Assembly: GCA_021018815.1 (NCBI GenBank)
Contig: JAITYX010000078.1
Coordinates: forward strand, 2,170,001-2,234,000
Length of the DNA stretch: 64,000 nucleotides
Source: Talinum fruticosum
Lineage: Eukaryota; Streptophyta; Magnoliopsida; Caryophyllales; Talinaceae
Direction: 5' to 3'
Below are positions 34,171 to 44,267 of this stretch, one piece after another (the first letter of the stretch is position 1; each line of letters opens with the position of its first letter). Made by a program: the position numbers and the translations under genes. The notes below the pieces were generated by a model, which did no database searches, was not told the DNA's origin, and was given only the letters and a program-made list of their open reading frames with translations.

Positions 34171-35715
34171 ATCTACTGTTGTTTCGAGTTGGAAACTTTT
34201 GTCTTCGGGTTTGAACATTTGAAGAGTCTATATGCGAATGACAAGGAATTTGGAACCCTCTACCAAGAATGCCAAACTCGACCCAAGGGTGAGTTCCAAA
34301 TACAAGGAGGATACTTATTCAAGGGTATCAGATTGTGTGTGCCTAGTCGTGGCACAAGAGAGCTTATTATAAGAGAAGTCCATTCCGGAGGACTTTCCGG
34401 CCATTTCGGAGAGAAAAACAACTCGGATGCTCAAGGAGCATTATTTCCGGCCAAGCATGGACAAAGATGTTCAAGACATCATCAAGAGATGTGTTGTATG
34501 CCAATATGCCAAGAGCCATTCCCTACCTCAAGGACTTTACACGCCATTACCTGTCCCAACTCAGCTACGGGTGGATGTAAGTCTAGACTTCGTTACGGGT
34601 CCGCCACGGACTCGAAAGGGAAAGATTCTATTCTGGTTGTTGTTGATCGATTTTCTAAGATGGCTCACTTCATTGCTTGTAACAAAACCAATGATGCTAC
34701 ACTGGTTGTTGACCTATACTTTAGAGAAGTGGTAAGGCTGCATGGGATCCCAAGGACAATGGTCTCGAGATAGAGATGTAAAGTTTCGAGTCATTTCGGG
34801 TTACCCTTTGGAAGAAATTGGGAACGAAGTTGAAGTACAACACCACTTGCCATCCTCGGACAGTCTGGTCGGACCGAGGTTACAAACAGAACTTTGGGAG
34901 TATTGCTCGAACGCTAATCAAATCAAATACTAAGGCGTGGGATCAACTTCTTCCACATGCTGAGTTTGCTTACAATCACACGCCAAACAAGACTACCAAT
35001 GTTTCGCCCTTCAAGATTGTTTATGGTGTGGAACCTCTGTCACCGCTTGATCCGACCCCAAGAGTTTTTGATGGAAAGCCTCATACCGACGATGTGAAAA
35101 GAGCTGCTCGGATTCAGGACTTGCATGCGAAAGTCGAGCCGAATTGAGCAAGCTAATCTGAGTTACAAGGCTAGCGCTAACAAAAACCGCGAAGGGTGGT
35201 TTTTCAACCAGGAGATCTCGTTTGGATCCATCCGAGGAAGGAGCGTTTTCCTTCCAAGCGCAAGTCTAAGTTGATGCCAAGGGCGAGATGGACCATTTGA
35301 AGTACTTGAGAGAATCAATGACAATGCTTATAAGGTGAATTTACTAGGAGAATACAATGTCTTAGCTACTTTCAACATTGCTGATTTATCTCCTTACTTG
35401 GAAGATAATTCGCTCGAGAATTTGAGGGCAAATTCTTTTCAAGCTGGGGAGGATGATGGGGAGGACACCACAAACCCAACCCCAACTAATACCGAGAGCC
35501 AGCCAGAACCGATTGATAATTCCGAGTCCTCGGAATTCACTACTGAACCCTCACAAACCATTGTTGGGTCTTCGTTGATAACGCGAGCATCAAGGGAGTT
35601 TTGGTCTCACTCGAAATACTTGTCTGTCTCCTCGGACGAAGTAAGGGAGTCGGACAAGTCGAAGTATTCGGAGGAAAATAAGACAAGAGATCTTTTTCGA
35701 GTCCTCGGCTTCTAA
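34171..35715 (+). pseudogene. Integrase of element E, tail running into the 3' LTR
   Basis: Zinc-finger parts ([27 protein letters not shown]) are in different frames. The core has VSLDFVTGPPRTR and [19 protein letters not shown]. The second Asp and the Glu motifs (HPRT, RGYKQNF) are frame-shifted. The tail reads WDQLLPHAEFAYNHTPNKT, GVEPLSPLDPTP, then LLGEYNVLATFNIADLSPY. The last frame continues for about 87 codons into the LTR (DGEDTTNPTPTNTESQPEP). Two breaks, near 34795 and 35130, recur at the same places in L. Confidence 0.85.
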
Positions 35716-36071
35716 GCTCGAAATCAAATGATCTTTTTGAGTCCGCAATTTCGAGCTTAGACCAGATTGTAGATATACTCAAATCTACTTGATCATCATC
35801 TAGGCGTCTTCAGCAGAGCCGAAAGGGAAAGTTAAGGATTAGAAAGCAAAAGAATTTGGTGACAACAATTGTAGCTGTCACCGGACTCGAACCAGTACTA
35901 CTTTGTACTACCGATTCTGTGGTCCCCCTCCGTCTCTGTTATCCCTTTTCTGCTGCATTTATTTACCTTTTGTCCTTGTTTTTGTCCTTTTATTTTGCTG
36001 AATACATCACAACCATTAATTATAAAGGGGATTTATTACCCTTAGATTAGAGTAATGTAACCTAGCTAAGA

Positions 36072-36085
36072 GGCCTATAAATATA
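36072..36085 (+). promoter_or_regulatory. TATA-like box in the E 3' LTR
   Basis: CCTATAAATATAC is a good plant TATA match placed about 150 bp before the hairpin modules. It would set the transcript start and hence U3/R. The 5' LTR of the same element has lost this segment. Confidence 0.65.
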
Positions 36086-36235
36086 CATGGGCTCTCTCTT
36101 TGTAGAGGATGATGATTTTGATATTGGCTATATGCTAAGTAAAGTTGAGCAGATGCTCATTTCAATCCCAAAATTCTCTTTTGCTTGTCTAATTAGTGGC
36201 ATAATTAGGTCTGTGTTCTAAAGAGTCCGATTATA

Positions 36236-36264
36236 CTTAGTGTGGTGATAGCTGTATCACTAAG
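36236..36264 (+). other. Hairpin module 1 of the E LTR
   Basis: CTTAGTG pairs perfectly with CACTAAG around the 15-base loop TGGTGATAGCTGTAT. The same loop with other stems occurs in every LTR family in the window. Confidence 0.8.
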
Positions 36265-36512
36265 TGTGGTTAGTGCCCTAGTTTTATCCTTGGTGGTGAT
36301 ATCCGTATCCTTGGATAGTTCTAGTTTATCTTGTTCCTGTCCTATCGGTGTTGGTCGCCTTGCTAATCATCTCCTCACGAGTGATTAGCTTAGTCCTTGT
36401 TGTTTATTGTTCCATTGGTCATTTCTAAGTCCATTATGAGCCTCTTAGAATTGCACTTGGCGCACTCTGTTTACGGGATCGGTGTAGCCTTACATTTTGG
36501 CACATCAATAAT

Positions 36513-37214
36513 TCATCATGATAATTCTTACCAATACTAAATGAAATGAGACATCTAGAGTTGACTTGAATGCCTTTACCTTAGTTTAACCATTGGATGT
36601 TGTATGGATGAGGATGAACCGAAGCATGAAGTCCAAGCTTCTCCACCATAGTTGATGCGGCCACATTTGTGCAACTCCCACCATCAATAATGATGGAACA
36701 AATTTTGCCATGCACCGTGCCCCTAGTGTGAAAGATATTCTCTCATTGCTCCTCTTTAGGATCTTTGAATCCACTCAAAGTTCTCCTCAACACCAACAAT
36801 TCTCCTTCATCCGCCTCCTCAACAACTTCCTCTACTTCATCCACCAAGAATAGCTCCTTCTTGGTACCCTCTTCCTGTATTAGTTGCTCTTGAAACTCAA
36901 CTAATGCTACCACCCTTCGATTTGGGCATTCCGAAGCAATATGCCCTAAACCGTGGCATTTGAAGCACCTTCTCATGTCGTTTGGGCTAGGAATAGGTTT
37001 GGGTAGATTTGGGTTGGAATGGGTTTGGGTTGTTTTGTGGAGCTTGGGGTTTTTGTGGGGCGAATTGAGAACTCCCCTTGTAAAAGGGTTGGTTCTTTTG
37101 AGGGAAAGATTTGGGTACTTCTTTCTTGACAAGCCGAGACCTCCTATGTTGTTCAACCTTGTGTGCCAAATGACACACTTCATCAAAGGTAGAAAAATGT
37201 TGCAACTCTACCAC
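36513..37214 (-). pseudogene. gag C-terminal part and protease of element D
   Basis: The minus strand reads AQVVELQHFSTFDEVCHLAHKV, then the knuckle CFKCHGLGHIASECPNRR near 36915-36975, then LRRTLSGFKDPKEEQ and CSIIIDGGSCTNVAAST near 36640-36690. Stops lie near 36743 and 36590. It joins the gag start at 49332-50009 once F is removed, and the protease tail at 30285 once E is removed. Confidence 0.87.
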
Positions 37215-37219
37215 TTGTG

Positions 37220-38741
37220 TGATGTATAATTCAAGCTCTGATACCAAAGTTGATATATAGCTGGGGTAGATGGCTAAAGAGGGTAGAAACGAGGTTAAGA
37301 TGCAAAGAAGAGAAACCGGGCAAAATGGCTTTCTCCGAGTGCATTCTTGGGAGAACGAGGTGATAGAGGGGTAAATGGTGGAGTTTGTAGGTGCAATTTG
37401 GAGGGAAGGCTCTTGGGGAGGTTAGGAAGGGATGGTAAAAAGTGGGGGATCATTCGAGGTCGGGATCACCTCGAACTAGGGGTAAATAGAATGTCTCACT
37501 GGGTGGAAGTCCAGGTTGACAGGTCTTGATTGTTTTGGAGGAGGGGTCAGAATTCGACTTGGATGGAGCTGAAATTTGGAGGTGGAATTCTTGAGGGAGT
37601 TGGAAAGAGGTGGTAAATAGTGGGGATTCATTCAAGGTCGGGATCACCTCGAACTAATGGCTAAAAGTCTGTCTCGCTAAGCGGCGTCTAGAATGATAGG
37701 ATTTGGGTGTTTTGATGGAGGGGTCGGACGGGTGCTCGGATTGAGCTGCGATTTCAGGGGGTGACTCAACTCGTCCAGAGAGGTATGGGTGCAATTTGGA
37801 GTGCAGCTGATTTGTGGATTGGGAGATATGGATTTTTGAAGTTGGGTAACCGAGATAGTACCAAGGTTCTTAAGAATACGAAACACCACCTTTCAAAGTC
37901 TTGGGGCACCTTTCACTTGGCTACATACGAAACACCACTAGCTAAGCTCAAGGACTCAAAAGATCACCACCAAGTTGCCAAACTTGGATACAGCATTTGA
38001 GGATTCAAAGGGGAATGAGTACACAACTCAAATTCTCATTTCATATTCGTCAAAAGTTGTTTTTACAAAGCTGAATACATTGAGTATTTATAGGGAATAA
38101 AAGCATGCTAAAAATAACCTAAAGCTTAAAGCAAAAAGATAATCAAAGGCCTAAATTAAGCTTCCCTTCTCAAAGCCAAGATGGGTGGCCGGATGTGAAG
38201 ATGCATTCTTGGCCAAGCTTTGAGGCTCCTAGGAAACATGTGGTAGTAAATGCATAGTTCATTTTCAGCCAAGTATTCTTGGCCCCTTGCACAAGATAGC
38301 TCCTCATTGGTCCAACACATGCTCTCTTCCACAAAGGATAGTGCTTGGGAATTCCTCTAGAGTCTTCTCTGGGGCAGCCACGAATTTCCAGCCTTGGTGA
38401 CTGATTTTGAAGGACCGAACAAGGTCATTTTGGTCCGGGCAGATTTGTGCATTGATTTTCGGTTTTAAACCGAATTGGACTCTTTGATAATTTTGGACTT
38501 CCCTTTGTGGCGTATAATGCTTCACTCCTTAAGCAACATTTATTTATGTACCAATTGTCATAGAATGACTATTTTCATGGCCCTTAAAATCTCTTCAGAC
38601 CTTGGCTCGGTTTGCACTACTTTGGCTAGCATAAGAGTTTTTGGTGTAAAATTGATCTTCAAATAAGCTTGACTCCTTTTATGCCTTAGCTTGAGAACCC
38701 CTTGACTTTTGAACATTTGACTTGGATGGAAATATCCATCA
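37220..38741 (-). repeat. 3' LTR of element F, ending in an extra PBS-bearing unit
   Basis: The plus strand starts TGATGTATAATTC, then CTCTGATACCAAAG (reverse of a tRNA-iMet PBS), then a second edge TGATATATAGC at 37251. So the LTR itself carries one LTR-end/PBS unit. It ends CCATCA at 38741, followed by the purine run (AAGGGGAGAC in sense). Confidence 0.87.
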
Positions 38742-39280
38742 GTCTCCCCTTGTTGAAAAGAATTTGTCCTCAAATTTGCATGGACAATATCTTCCAAGTG
38801 AGGAAAAGTCAAGATCAATATAACACAACTCTTGTCATCATAGGAGTAATGCCTCTTCTTTTCAGTTAAGGGAGATATGCCTTGCATGAGCATGAAACTG
38901 ATTGTTCAGCATAAGATCCTAGCAAGTGCTCTCCATGTGATTCTTCAAGTTGAGACAAGCATGACCAATGGAGCCTAGGATCATAGTGAGGCTCATATTG
39001 CTTCTTTCTCCTTCGATGCTTACAATGCAAATCTCCAACTTGAGTAAAGATATTTATGTGGATGTATGTCATGAAAAGCTCTTAGGGATTTAACCCTTTT
39101 GACTTGGCCAAAATCTTGTGGGATTGATTTATGAAGGACACTTTCGGATAGCATGTAATAGTAAGAGCATCAAGCAAATTCTCCATGGTTAAGCGCACAA
39201 TAATGGCACAACTTCAATGGTATAAGTAGGAGCTTGCTCTCCACATTCTTGGCATAAACACATAGAAATATTAAATGCTC
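38742..39280 (-). pseudogene. Element F: integrase-tail remnant and unassigned sequence
   Basis: Next to the LTR the minus strand reads FPHLEDIVHANLRTNSFQQG, which fits the integrase end [17 protein letters not shown] followed by the purine tract. Beyond about 38900 to 39280 I recognise nothing; the frames are short. Possibly eroded pol. Confidence 0.5.
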
Positions 39281-39658
39281 CTAATCAACTTTACAAGCGG
39301 CCAATGGAGAATAAATGGAGTACCTCCTCTTGGAATCACACCATTCCAAGTGCTCACTCATTGCTTGCATGAGACCATCAATATTCTCAACTCCAAAGGC
39401 TTCATAATCGGCCACAAAATTGGCTTCTTGGGCGGAAATGGTGCGGCTCAAAAATGTGGTCTCACGGCTGGAAGGGAGGCATTTTAGGAGGTTAAGAATT
39501 TCCTCGGTAGATGCACAAAATTGTGCTTCCTTGAACAAATTCTCCTCATAAACTAGTGGCTCTCCAAAGCCATGATCAACACCATACAAGCACATTAGAT
39601 TATCAAAATGGAAAACAAAATTTTCCAATGGAGTAAATAAGATATACCTCCTTGCCAA
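39281..39658 (-). pseudogene. Element F: link region before integrase, altered
   Basis: A 125-codon frame begins ARRYILFTPLENFVFHFDN, then LMCLYGVDHGFGEPLVYEEN and LFKEAQFCAS. This matches the same region of M and, more distantly, the normal RRYLLL / FEHLKSLYSNDEDFGEL / YLFKGTRLC. The rest (ANFVADYEAFGVENIDGLM) is unknown. Confidence 0.6.
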
Positions 39659-40071
39659 CTCATTGGGTCACACCTCTCGGTTTGGTTCATGGTTGGAAAA
39701 GGGGGTATCCATGGAAGTTCAACTCCTTTGTCATAATAAAAACTCCATAGTTGTTGGCCTTGGAAATTCATCAAATACAATAAAATCATTTGAATCACAA
39801 AGTAGTGGCTCCAACATGTAAGTGAGAACAAGATAGCCAAATCTCCTTTTGGGCACTTCACACATTCCGGATACAATCTTTGGAGGTTTCTTTCAACAAC
39901 AAATGGCCATATAAATTGGTCAAAAACAATTTTACAATCCTCCAAATACAAAGGAAAAGAACACCTCATAGAAAATGCACCCATCAAGTTTAGAGGCTTT
40001 CCTTTTTCTACTACTTTGGTCAACACTTCAAGCTTCTCCATAAGATAAAAATTATGTTCAGCTCTAGTCAC
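39595..40071 (-). pseudogene. Element F: altered RNase H-like domain shared with element M
   Basis: A 158-codon open frame contains NLMGAFSMRCSFPLYLEDC, NLQRLYPECVKCPKGDL and CWSHYFVIQMILLYLMNFQ. By eye it is more than half identical to the M copy at 18088-18480 over some 110 residues with one small gap. The pattern KGDLAILFSL-TCWSHYFV lines up with KEFYAIVRSL-EHWSHYLV of RNase H, and QGQQ with QGQH. The catalytic ECDASG and HSDH motifs are missing. Role unknown. Confidence 0.65.
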
Positions 40072-40752
40072 CTTGGACAGTTTGCTTACGGCCAGAATCG
40101 TATCAAGTACTCGGTTTGTAATTTTTGAAGCAAAATGCTCAACTCCTTGGCTCCTAAAACATCTTCGGTTTGAGCTAGGGACATATTTTGGGAGGAGGAG
40201 TTGGGATTTTTGTGGGCAAAAATAGGGGCTGGACAGAATAGGGATAGGGCTTAAACATGGGCTGGGCAGAATGTGTTTGGGGGTGAAATGGGTTTCGGGT
40301 TTTGGCTTTTGGTTTGTGGACTTGGGTTCTTTTGAGTAAGGTCAAAGTGGGAGGGGTTATGGACAATTTGTGGACATTTTTGAGAGATGAGAGACTCTAA
40401 ACCCATCATGGGCTAATTTCTTGTCAAACAATAAAGGTCATTCCCAAAAAGCAAAGCAAATACTCACAATCATAGCAACATTCCACATCTCAATAATGCT
40501 TAGCTTCACAAAACCGAAAGAGAATAGGCAAGGATGAACAAAGTGATTTATACCTTGATGGGGCCGTGAGATGTAACATTAAGGGAGGTGGGTTGTGGCT
40601 TGAATCTCCAAACGCTCATTGCTAGTAGGCTCTTCTACCTCACTAGACAATGAATGGAAGGTGACACTTCCATACTCCTCAACTTCTAAACATTTTTAGC
40701 CATAGTCATCAAAGATGGGAAGTAGTTCATCTTGGCTTGAGTATTCCTCAAG
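40072..40752 (-). pseudogene. Element F: much-altered protease region
   Basis: The minus strand shows LFDKKLAHDGF near 40400-40430, matching LFDRRVIHDGF after the protease of other elements. A proline-rich stretch then leads to the RNase H-like domain. Upstream, an acidic segment (SSQDELLPIFDDYG, SLSSEVEEPTSNE) lies where the acidic linker normally sits. The DGGS active site is not visible. Several stops. Confidence 0.5.
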
Positions 40753-40757
40753 GCTTG

Positions 40758-42008
40758 TGATGTGTAGTGGCGGAAGCAAAGAAAAAGATGGAAAAACCGC
40801 AAAACACACAACCGGGCAGAACAGGACCTGCAGGTGCGGTTCTGGGGAAAAAGGTGAAAGGAGGGGTAAATGATGGAGTTTTTGGACGAAATTTGGTGGA
40901 AGGTTAGTTAACTGGTTGGGGAAGGTTGTGGTAAAATTTGGGCAGCATCCAAGGTCGGGATCACCTTGAGCCAAACGCAAACAGAAAGCCTCGCTGGGTG
41001 GCTGTCCAGAATGGGGTTCTTTGTTTGTTTTTGGTGCTGGGGATGGAGTTCTTCTTGGATTGAGCTGAGATTTGGAGGGAATGGACTCAACTCATGTAAG
41101 ATGAAGTGTATGAAATTTGGGAAAGAGATGATTCGTGGATTGGGAGATATGGTTGATGGAAGTCGCTGGATAGAACCTGGATTCTGGCTTGGATACAGAA
41201 ACACCACCAAGCTGAATCAAGGGGCGCTCTCAAACGGTCCGGATACAGAAACACCACCGGGGTTTGGGAGACTCAAAGGACACCACCTAGATGCCAACCT
41301 AGGATACAGCTTTGAGGATTTAGAGGCTCGAGAAATCCATCCCGAAAAAGAGTATAACACTCAAGGTTTGTATATTCATCAAAAAGTGTCTTTACGATGA
41401 AGCATATGAGCTGAATTTATAATGCCTAGCCTTGGCATTGTACATAACCGAAAACCATGCTGAAAATAATGCAAAAATGAAAATGAAACTAATTAGATTC
41501 TTTCCCCTCCTCCAAGCTAAGCTAGAGTAAATCCTAGCCAAGTATTACAAAATTGGGAACATGTGGCCATGCTTGTTTTCCCCTTCTTCAAGCTTCTTGA
41601 TTCTTTGATGCTTTGATGCCTCTAGAATGCCTTCGTCACTCTCCTTCCTTGTTGCTCCATATCCGGTCATGGTCCATCTCATGTCAATATGGACCGTCCT
41701 CAATTAAGCATCATCTTATTTATGTACTTAAGCATAAAGTGGCAATGTTCCTCGGTTTGACTTGACCATGCATACTTGCTTTGCCTTGGAGGTTTGTTGG
41801 TGGCTAGCTTCAACTATCCTTCTTGGCTAAATTAATAACCAATTATTTATGAACATAAAGACATAAAATAACACACCCTTGGCTTTGCATCCTCCCGGAT
41901 CAAAAATAATTAAAACAAATTCATGCCCTTTTGTTGATTCCGGGCATGCTAGCTTCCTTAGAATGAATATCTTTCAGCTCAAAATGTGGGGCTGTCCACT
42001 CTCCATCA
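40758..42008 (-). mobile_element. Solo LTR in element F, target duplication GCTTG
   Basis: A 1251-bp minus-oriented LTR is flanked by GCTTG at 40753-40757 and 42009-42013. Its U5 is nearly the same as the solo LTR at 14685, while its U3 is closer to the 42886 element, so it is mosaic. Confidence 0.93.
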
Positions 42009-42013
42009 GCTTG

Positions 42014-42832
42014 TAAGAGCTAGACTCACAACTTGCTCCTCTTGAGGTGGGTTGGACACACCCAAGGTTTCTTGCTCAACCGCAACTTCCCATGAAAAAT
42101 GGTCATTGATTTCTTCCTCATTTGTAGATAAAGAAGTCTCTTCCAAAACATCTCCATCATGCTCATCAAACTTAAGAGGCAAATCAAAATCATTTGTTGG
42201 TTGGCAAATATCCTCCAATGCACTTTCAACATACTCATCAAACTTTGGAAGCAAACCAAAGTTGGGCTCAATTCCTCTTGAGCAGGAAAAAGAGGGCGGC
42301 CATGGGTTTTGGTGAGGGAAATGGGGGTTTTGTGAAGGTGAAGAGGGCTGGGCCGAGGGCTTTTGGAGGAGTGTGGTTGCTCTTTTTATGGGTGGATGTG
42401 GGTTTTTGTGGAGGTAAAGAGAGTTGGCTGTTTGGGGTTGTGGTTAAGGGTTGTTTTTGTGGTGGAGATGGTGGAGAAAAAGAGGTGGCCGAAGGCTTAG
42501 AAGGAAGGGAAGAATGACTCCCCTTGTTGTTTCTTGGTTGGAGGAAATTTGTAACGAAGTGGGCCAAAATTTTTCAACAATTTTCCTCTCAACTTTCTCC
42601 ATTTGCTCACCTTCTTTTTGCCTTTCTTCTTCCTTCTCATCTTGTAGGCTTTCAACCAAGTGAGGGCATGACTCCTCAACTTAGACTCAACAATCTCAAC
42701 CTTCTCATGCTCTTTTAACCTCAAATTTTCAAAGGTTTCTTCAACCTTGATGAACCAACTAGAAAAAGGATCTTGTTGGCCATAAAATTTAGGCACAAGT
42801 AGACGAGCCAACTCAAGATTAGAATAGGCCAT
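42014..42832 (-). pseudogene. gag of element F (second gag type) with proline-rich and acidic regions
   Basis: It starts MAYSNLELARLLVPKFYGQQ at 42832, then SSWFIKVEETFENLRLKEHE, KLRSHALTW and RGKLLKNFGP. The frame then shifts into a proline/serine/threonine-rich stretch (42268-42567). An acidic stretch follows (KFDEYVESALEDICQP, NEEEINDHFSWEV; 42006-42254). No CCHC knuckle is visible, unlike the common gag. At least two frame breaks. Confidence 0.78.
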
Positions 42833-42885
42833 TTAAGCTCTCACAACCAAGTCCAAAATGATGCTCAAGATGGTAAATAAAAATG

Positions 42886-44168
42886 TGATGGAGAGTGGGC
42901 AGCGTCCTGTTTTGAGCTGTGTGACATTCATGTTAAGAAGCTTTGTATGTTTAGTGTTCAGCCGGAAATGCTTGCTTACTCCATGATCAAGGGGAAGGGC
43001 TCAAAATACAAGCGCATGATGCTAGTGGATCCCGGAGGATGATGAGTCCGGATCATTAAGTTCTTATGATTTTGTTTATAAATAATTGAGTACCAATTTA
43101 GTTGAGAAGATTAGTGAACGTAGTCACCTAAAATCTCCATGGTCAAGCAAGAAGGTTTGTTCTAGTCAAGGCCGAGAATGTTGCTATGTTATGCTCAAGG
43201 TACATAAATAAGTTGGTGCTTATTATGGTCGGTCCATATTTACTAATGGGAGACCTTAGCCGAATGATGGACAACAAAGGAAGATGATGACAAAGCATTC
43301 TAGAAGCATCAAGAATCAAGGAGCTTGGAGAAGGGGAAAACAAGCCATAGCCACATGTTCCCAATTTTGGAATACTTGGCTAGAATTCACCCTAGCTTGG
43401 CTTGGAGGGAGGGAAAGGAATATTGTTAGTTAGCATTTTATTTTTGCTTTATTTTCAGCTTGAATTCGGTTATGCTTTTCAGCTTGAATTTGGTTTTGTA
43501 AAATGCCAAGGCAAGGCATTATATATTCAGCTCATGTGCTTCATTGTAAAACACCTTTGATGAATATATTTGAGTTTAAACTCTTGAGCTGGATTGCTCG
43601 TTTTTGAATCCTCAAAGCTGTATCCGTGCTTAGCATCACGGTGGTGTTCTTTGAGTCTCTTGAGTCCCGGTGGTGTTGCTGTATCCGGACCACTTAAGAG
43701 CGCCCCTTGATTCACTCGGTGGTGTTGCTGTATCCGAGCCCGAGTCAAGGTTCTATCCCTCACTTTGCCGCCTCATATCTCACAATCTACCCAGCCATTT
43801 CACTCCAAATTTTAACCACAATCCGTCCAGTCCATCTACTATCATTCCTCCAATTTTCAGCTCCATCCAAGAAACCCTCCGTCCTCCACCCTTGATCCAA
43901 ACAGAAGGTGTCAGCCTGAACATCCAGTCCAGTGCTGCTCATTTCAGGCGTGCAGATCAAGGACTTCCCCAACTCCAAAATTTCCCAAATTTTACCACAA
44001 TCAACCTTCACCTGTTACCTTCCTTCCCACCAATTTTTAGCTAAATCCAAGAACCTTTGCCCCTCCATTTCCCCAATCTGCCAAGATTGCGCACGCAGGC
44101 TGCATTCTGGCCGGTTGTGCTTCTTGCGGTTTTCTCTACTTTTTCTTTGCTTCCGCCACTACACATCA
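42886..44168 (+). repeat. 5' LTR of the gag-protease element
   Basis: It runs TGATGGAGAG...ACACATCA, 1283 bp. TATA-like CATTATATATTCAG lies near 43518. Three modules follow: CCGTG/CACGG (43624-43641), CCGG/CCGG (43667-43688) and CTCGG/CCGAG (43715-43738), the last two with loop TGGTGTTGCTGTAT. Confidence 0.95.
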
Positions 44169-44171
44169 TTT

Positions 44172-44190
44172 TTGGTATCAGAGCAAGTTC
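44172..44190 (+). other. Primer-binding site of the gag-protease element
   Basis: TTGGTATCAGAGCAAGTTC, a full tRNA-iMet complement, starts four bases after the LTR. Confidence 0.92.
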
Positions 44191-44267
44191 TGAACCTAGG
44201 GTGATTGTGTCCATTCCCACAAAAAAATCAAATCCAAAAAAATAGCCAGCCACAAAATTGCCTAGCC

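Larger units (their letters stand above)
30291..36507 (+). mobile_element. Element E: complete gypsy element (CRM-like, tentative), target duplication ATAAT
   Basis: LTRs at 30291-30997 and 35454-36507 enclose gag, protease, RT, RNase H and integrase in the normal order. ATAAT flanks it at 30286-30290 and 36508-36512. It sits in the protease of D. Many frameshifts break every gene. It is richer in CGA/CGG than neighbouring elements. Its relative L is at the right end. Confidence 0.93.
35454..36507 (+). repeat. 3' LTR of element E
   Basis: A 1054-bp LTR follows the purine run AAGCTGGGGAGGA and ends CACATCA. TATA-like CCTATAAATATAC lies at 36072-36085. Downstream are two hairpin modules: CTTAGTG/CACTAAG (36236-36264, loop TGGTGATAGCTGTAT) and TATCC..GG/CC..GGATA (36285-36317). 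Confidence 0.93.

Noticed and set aside
36236..36317. Hairpin modules as transcription terminators
   Set aside because: They lack a following T-run and repeat two or three times downstream of the TATA box; the window is eukaryotic, so intrinsic terminators are not expected.
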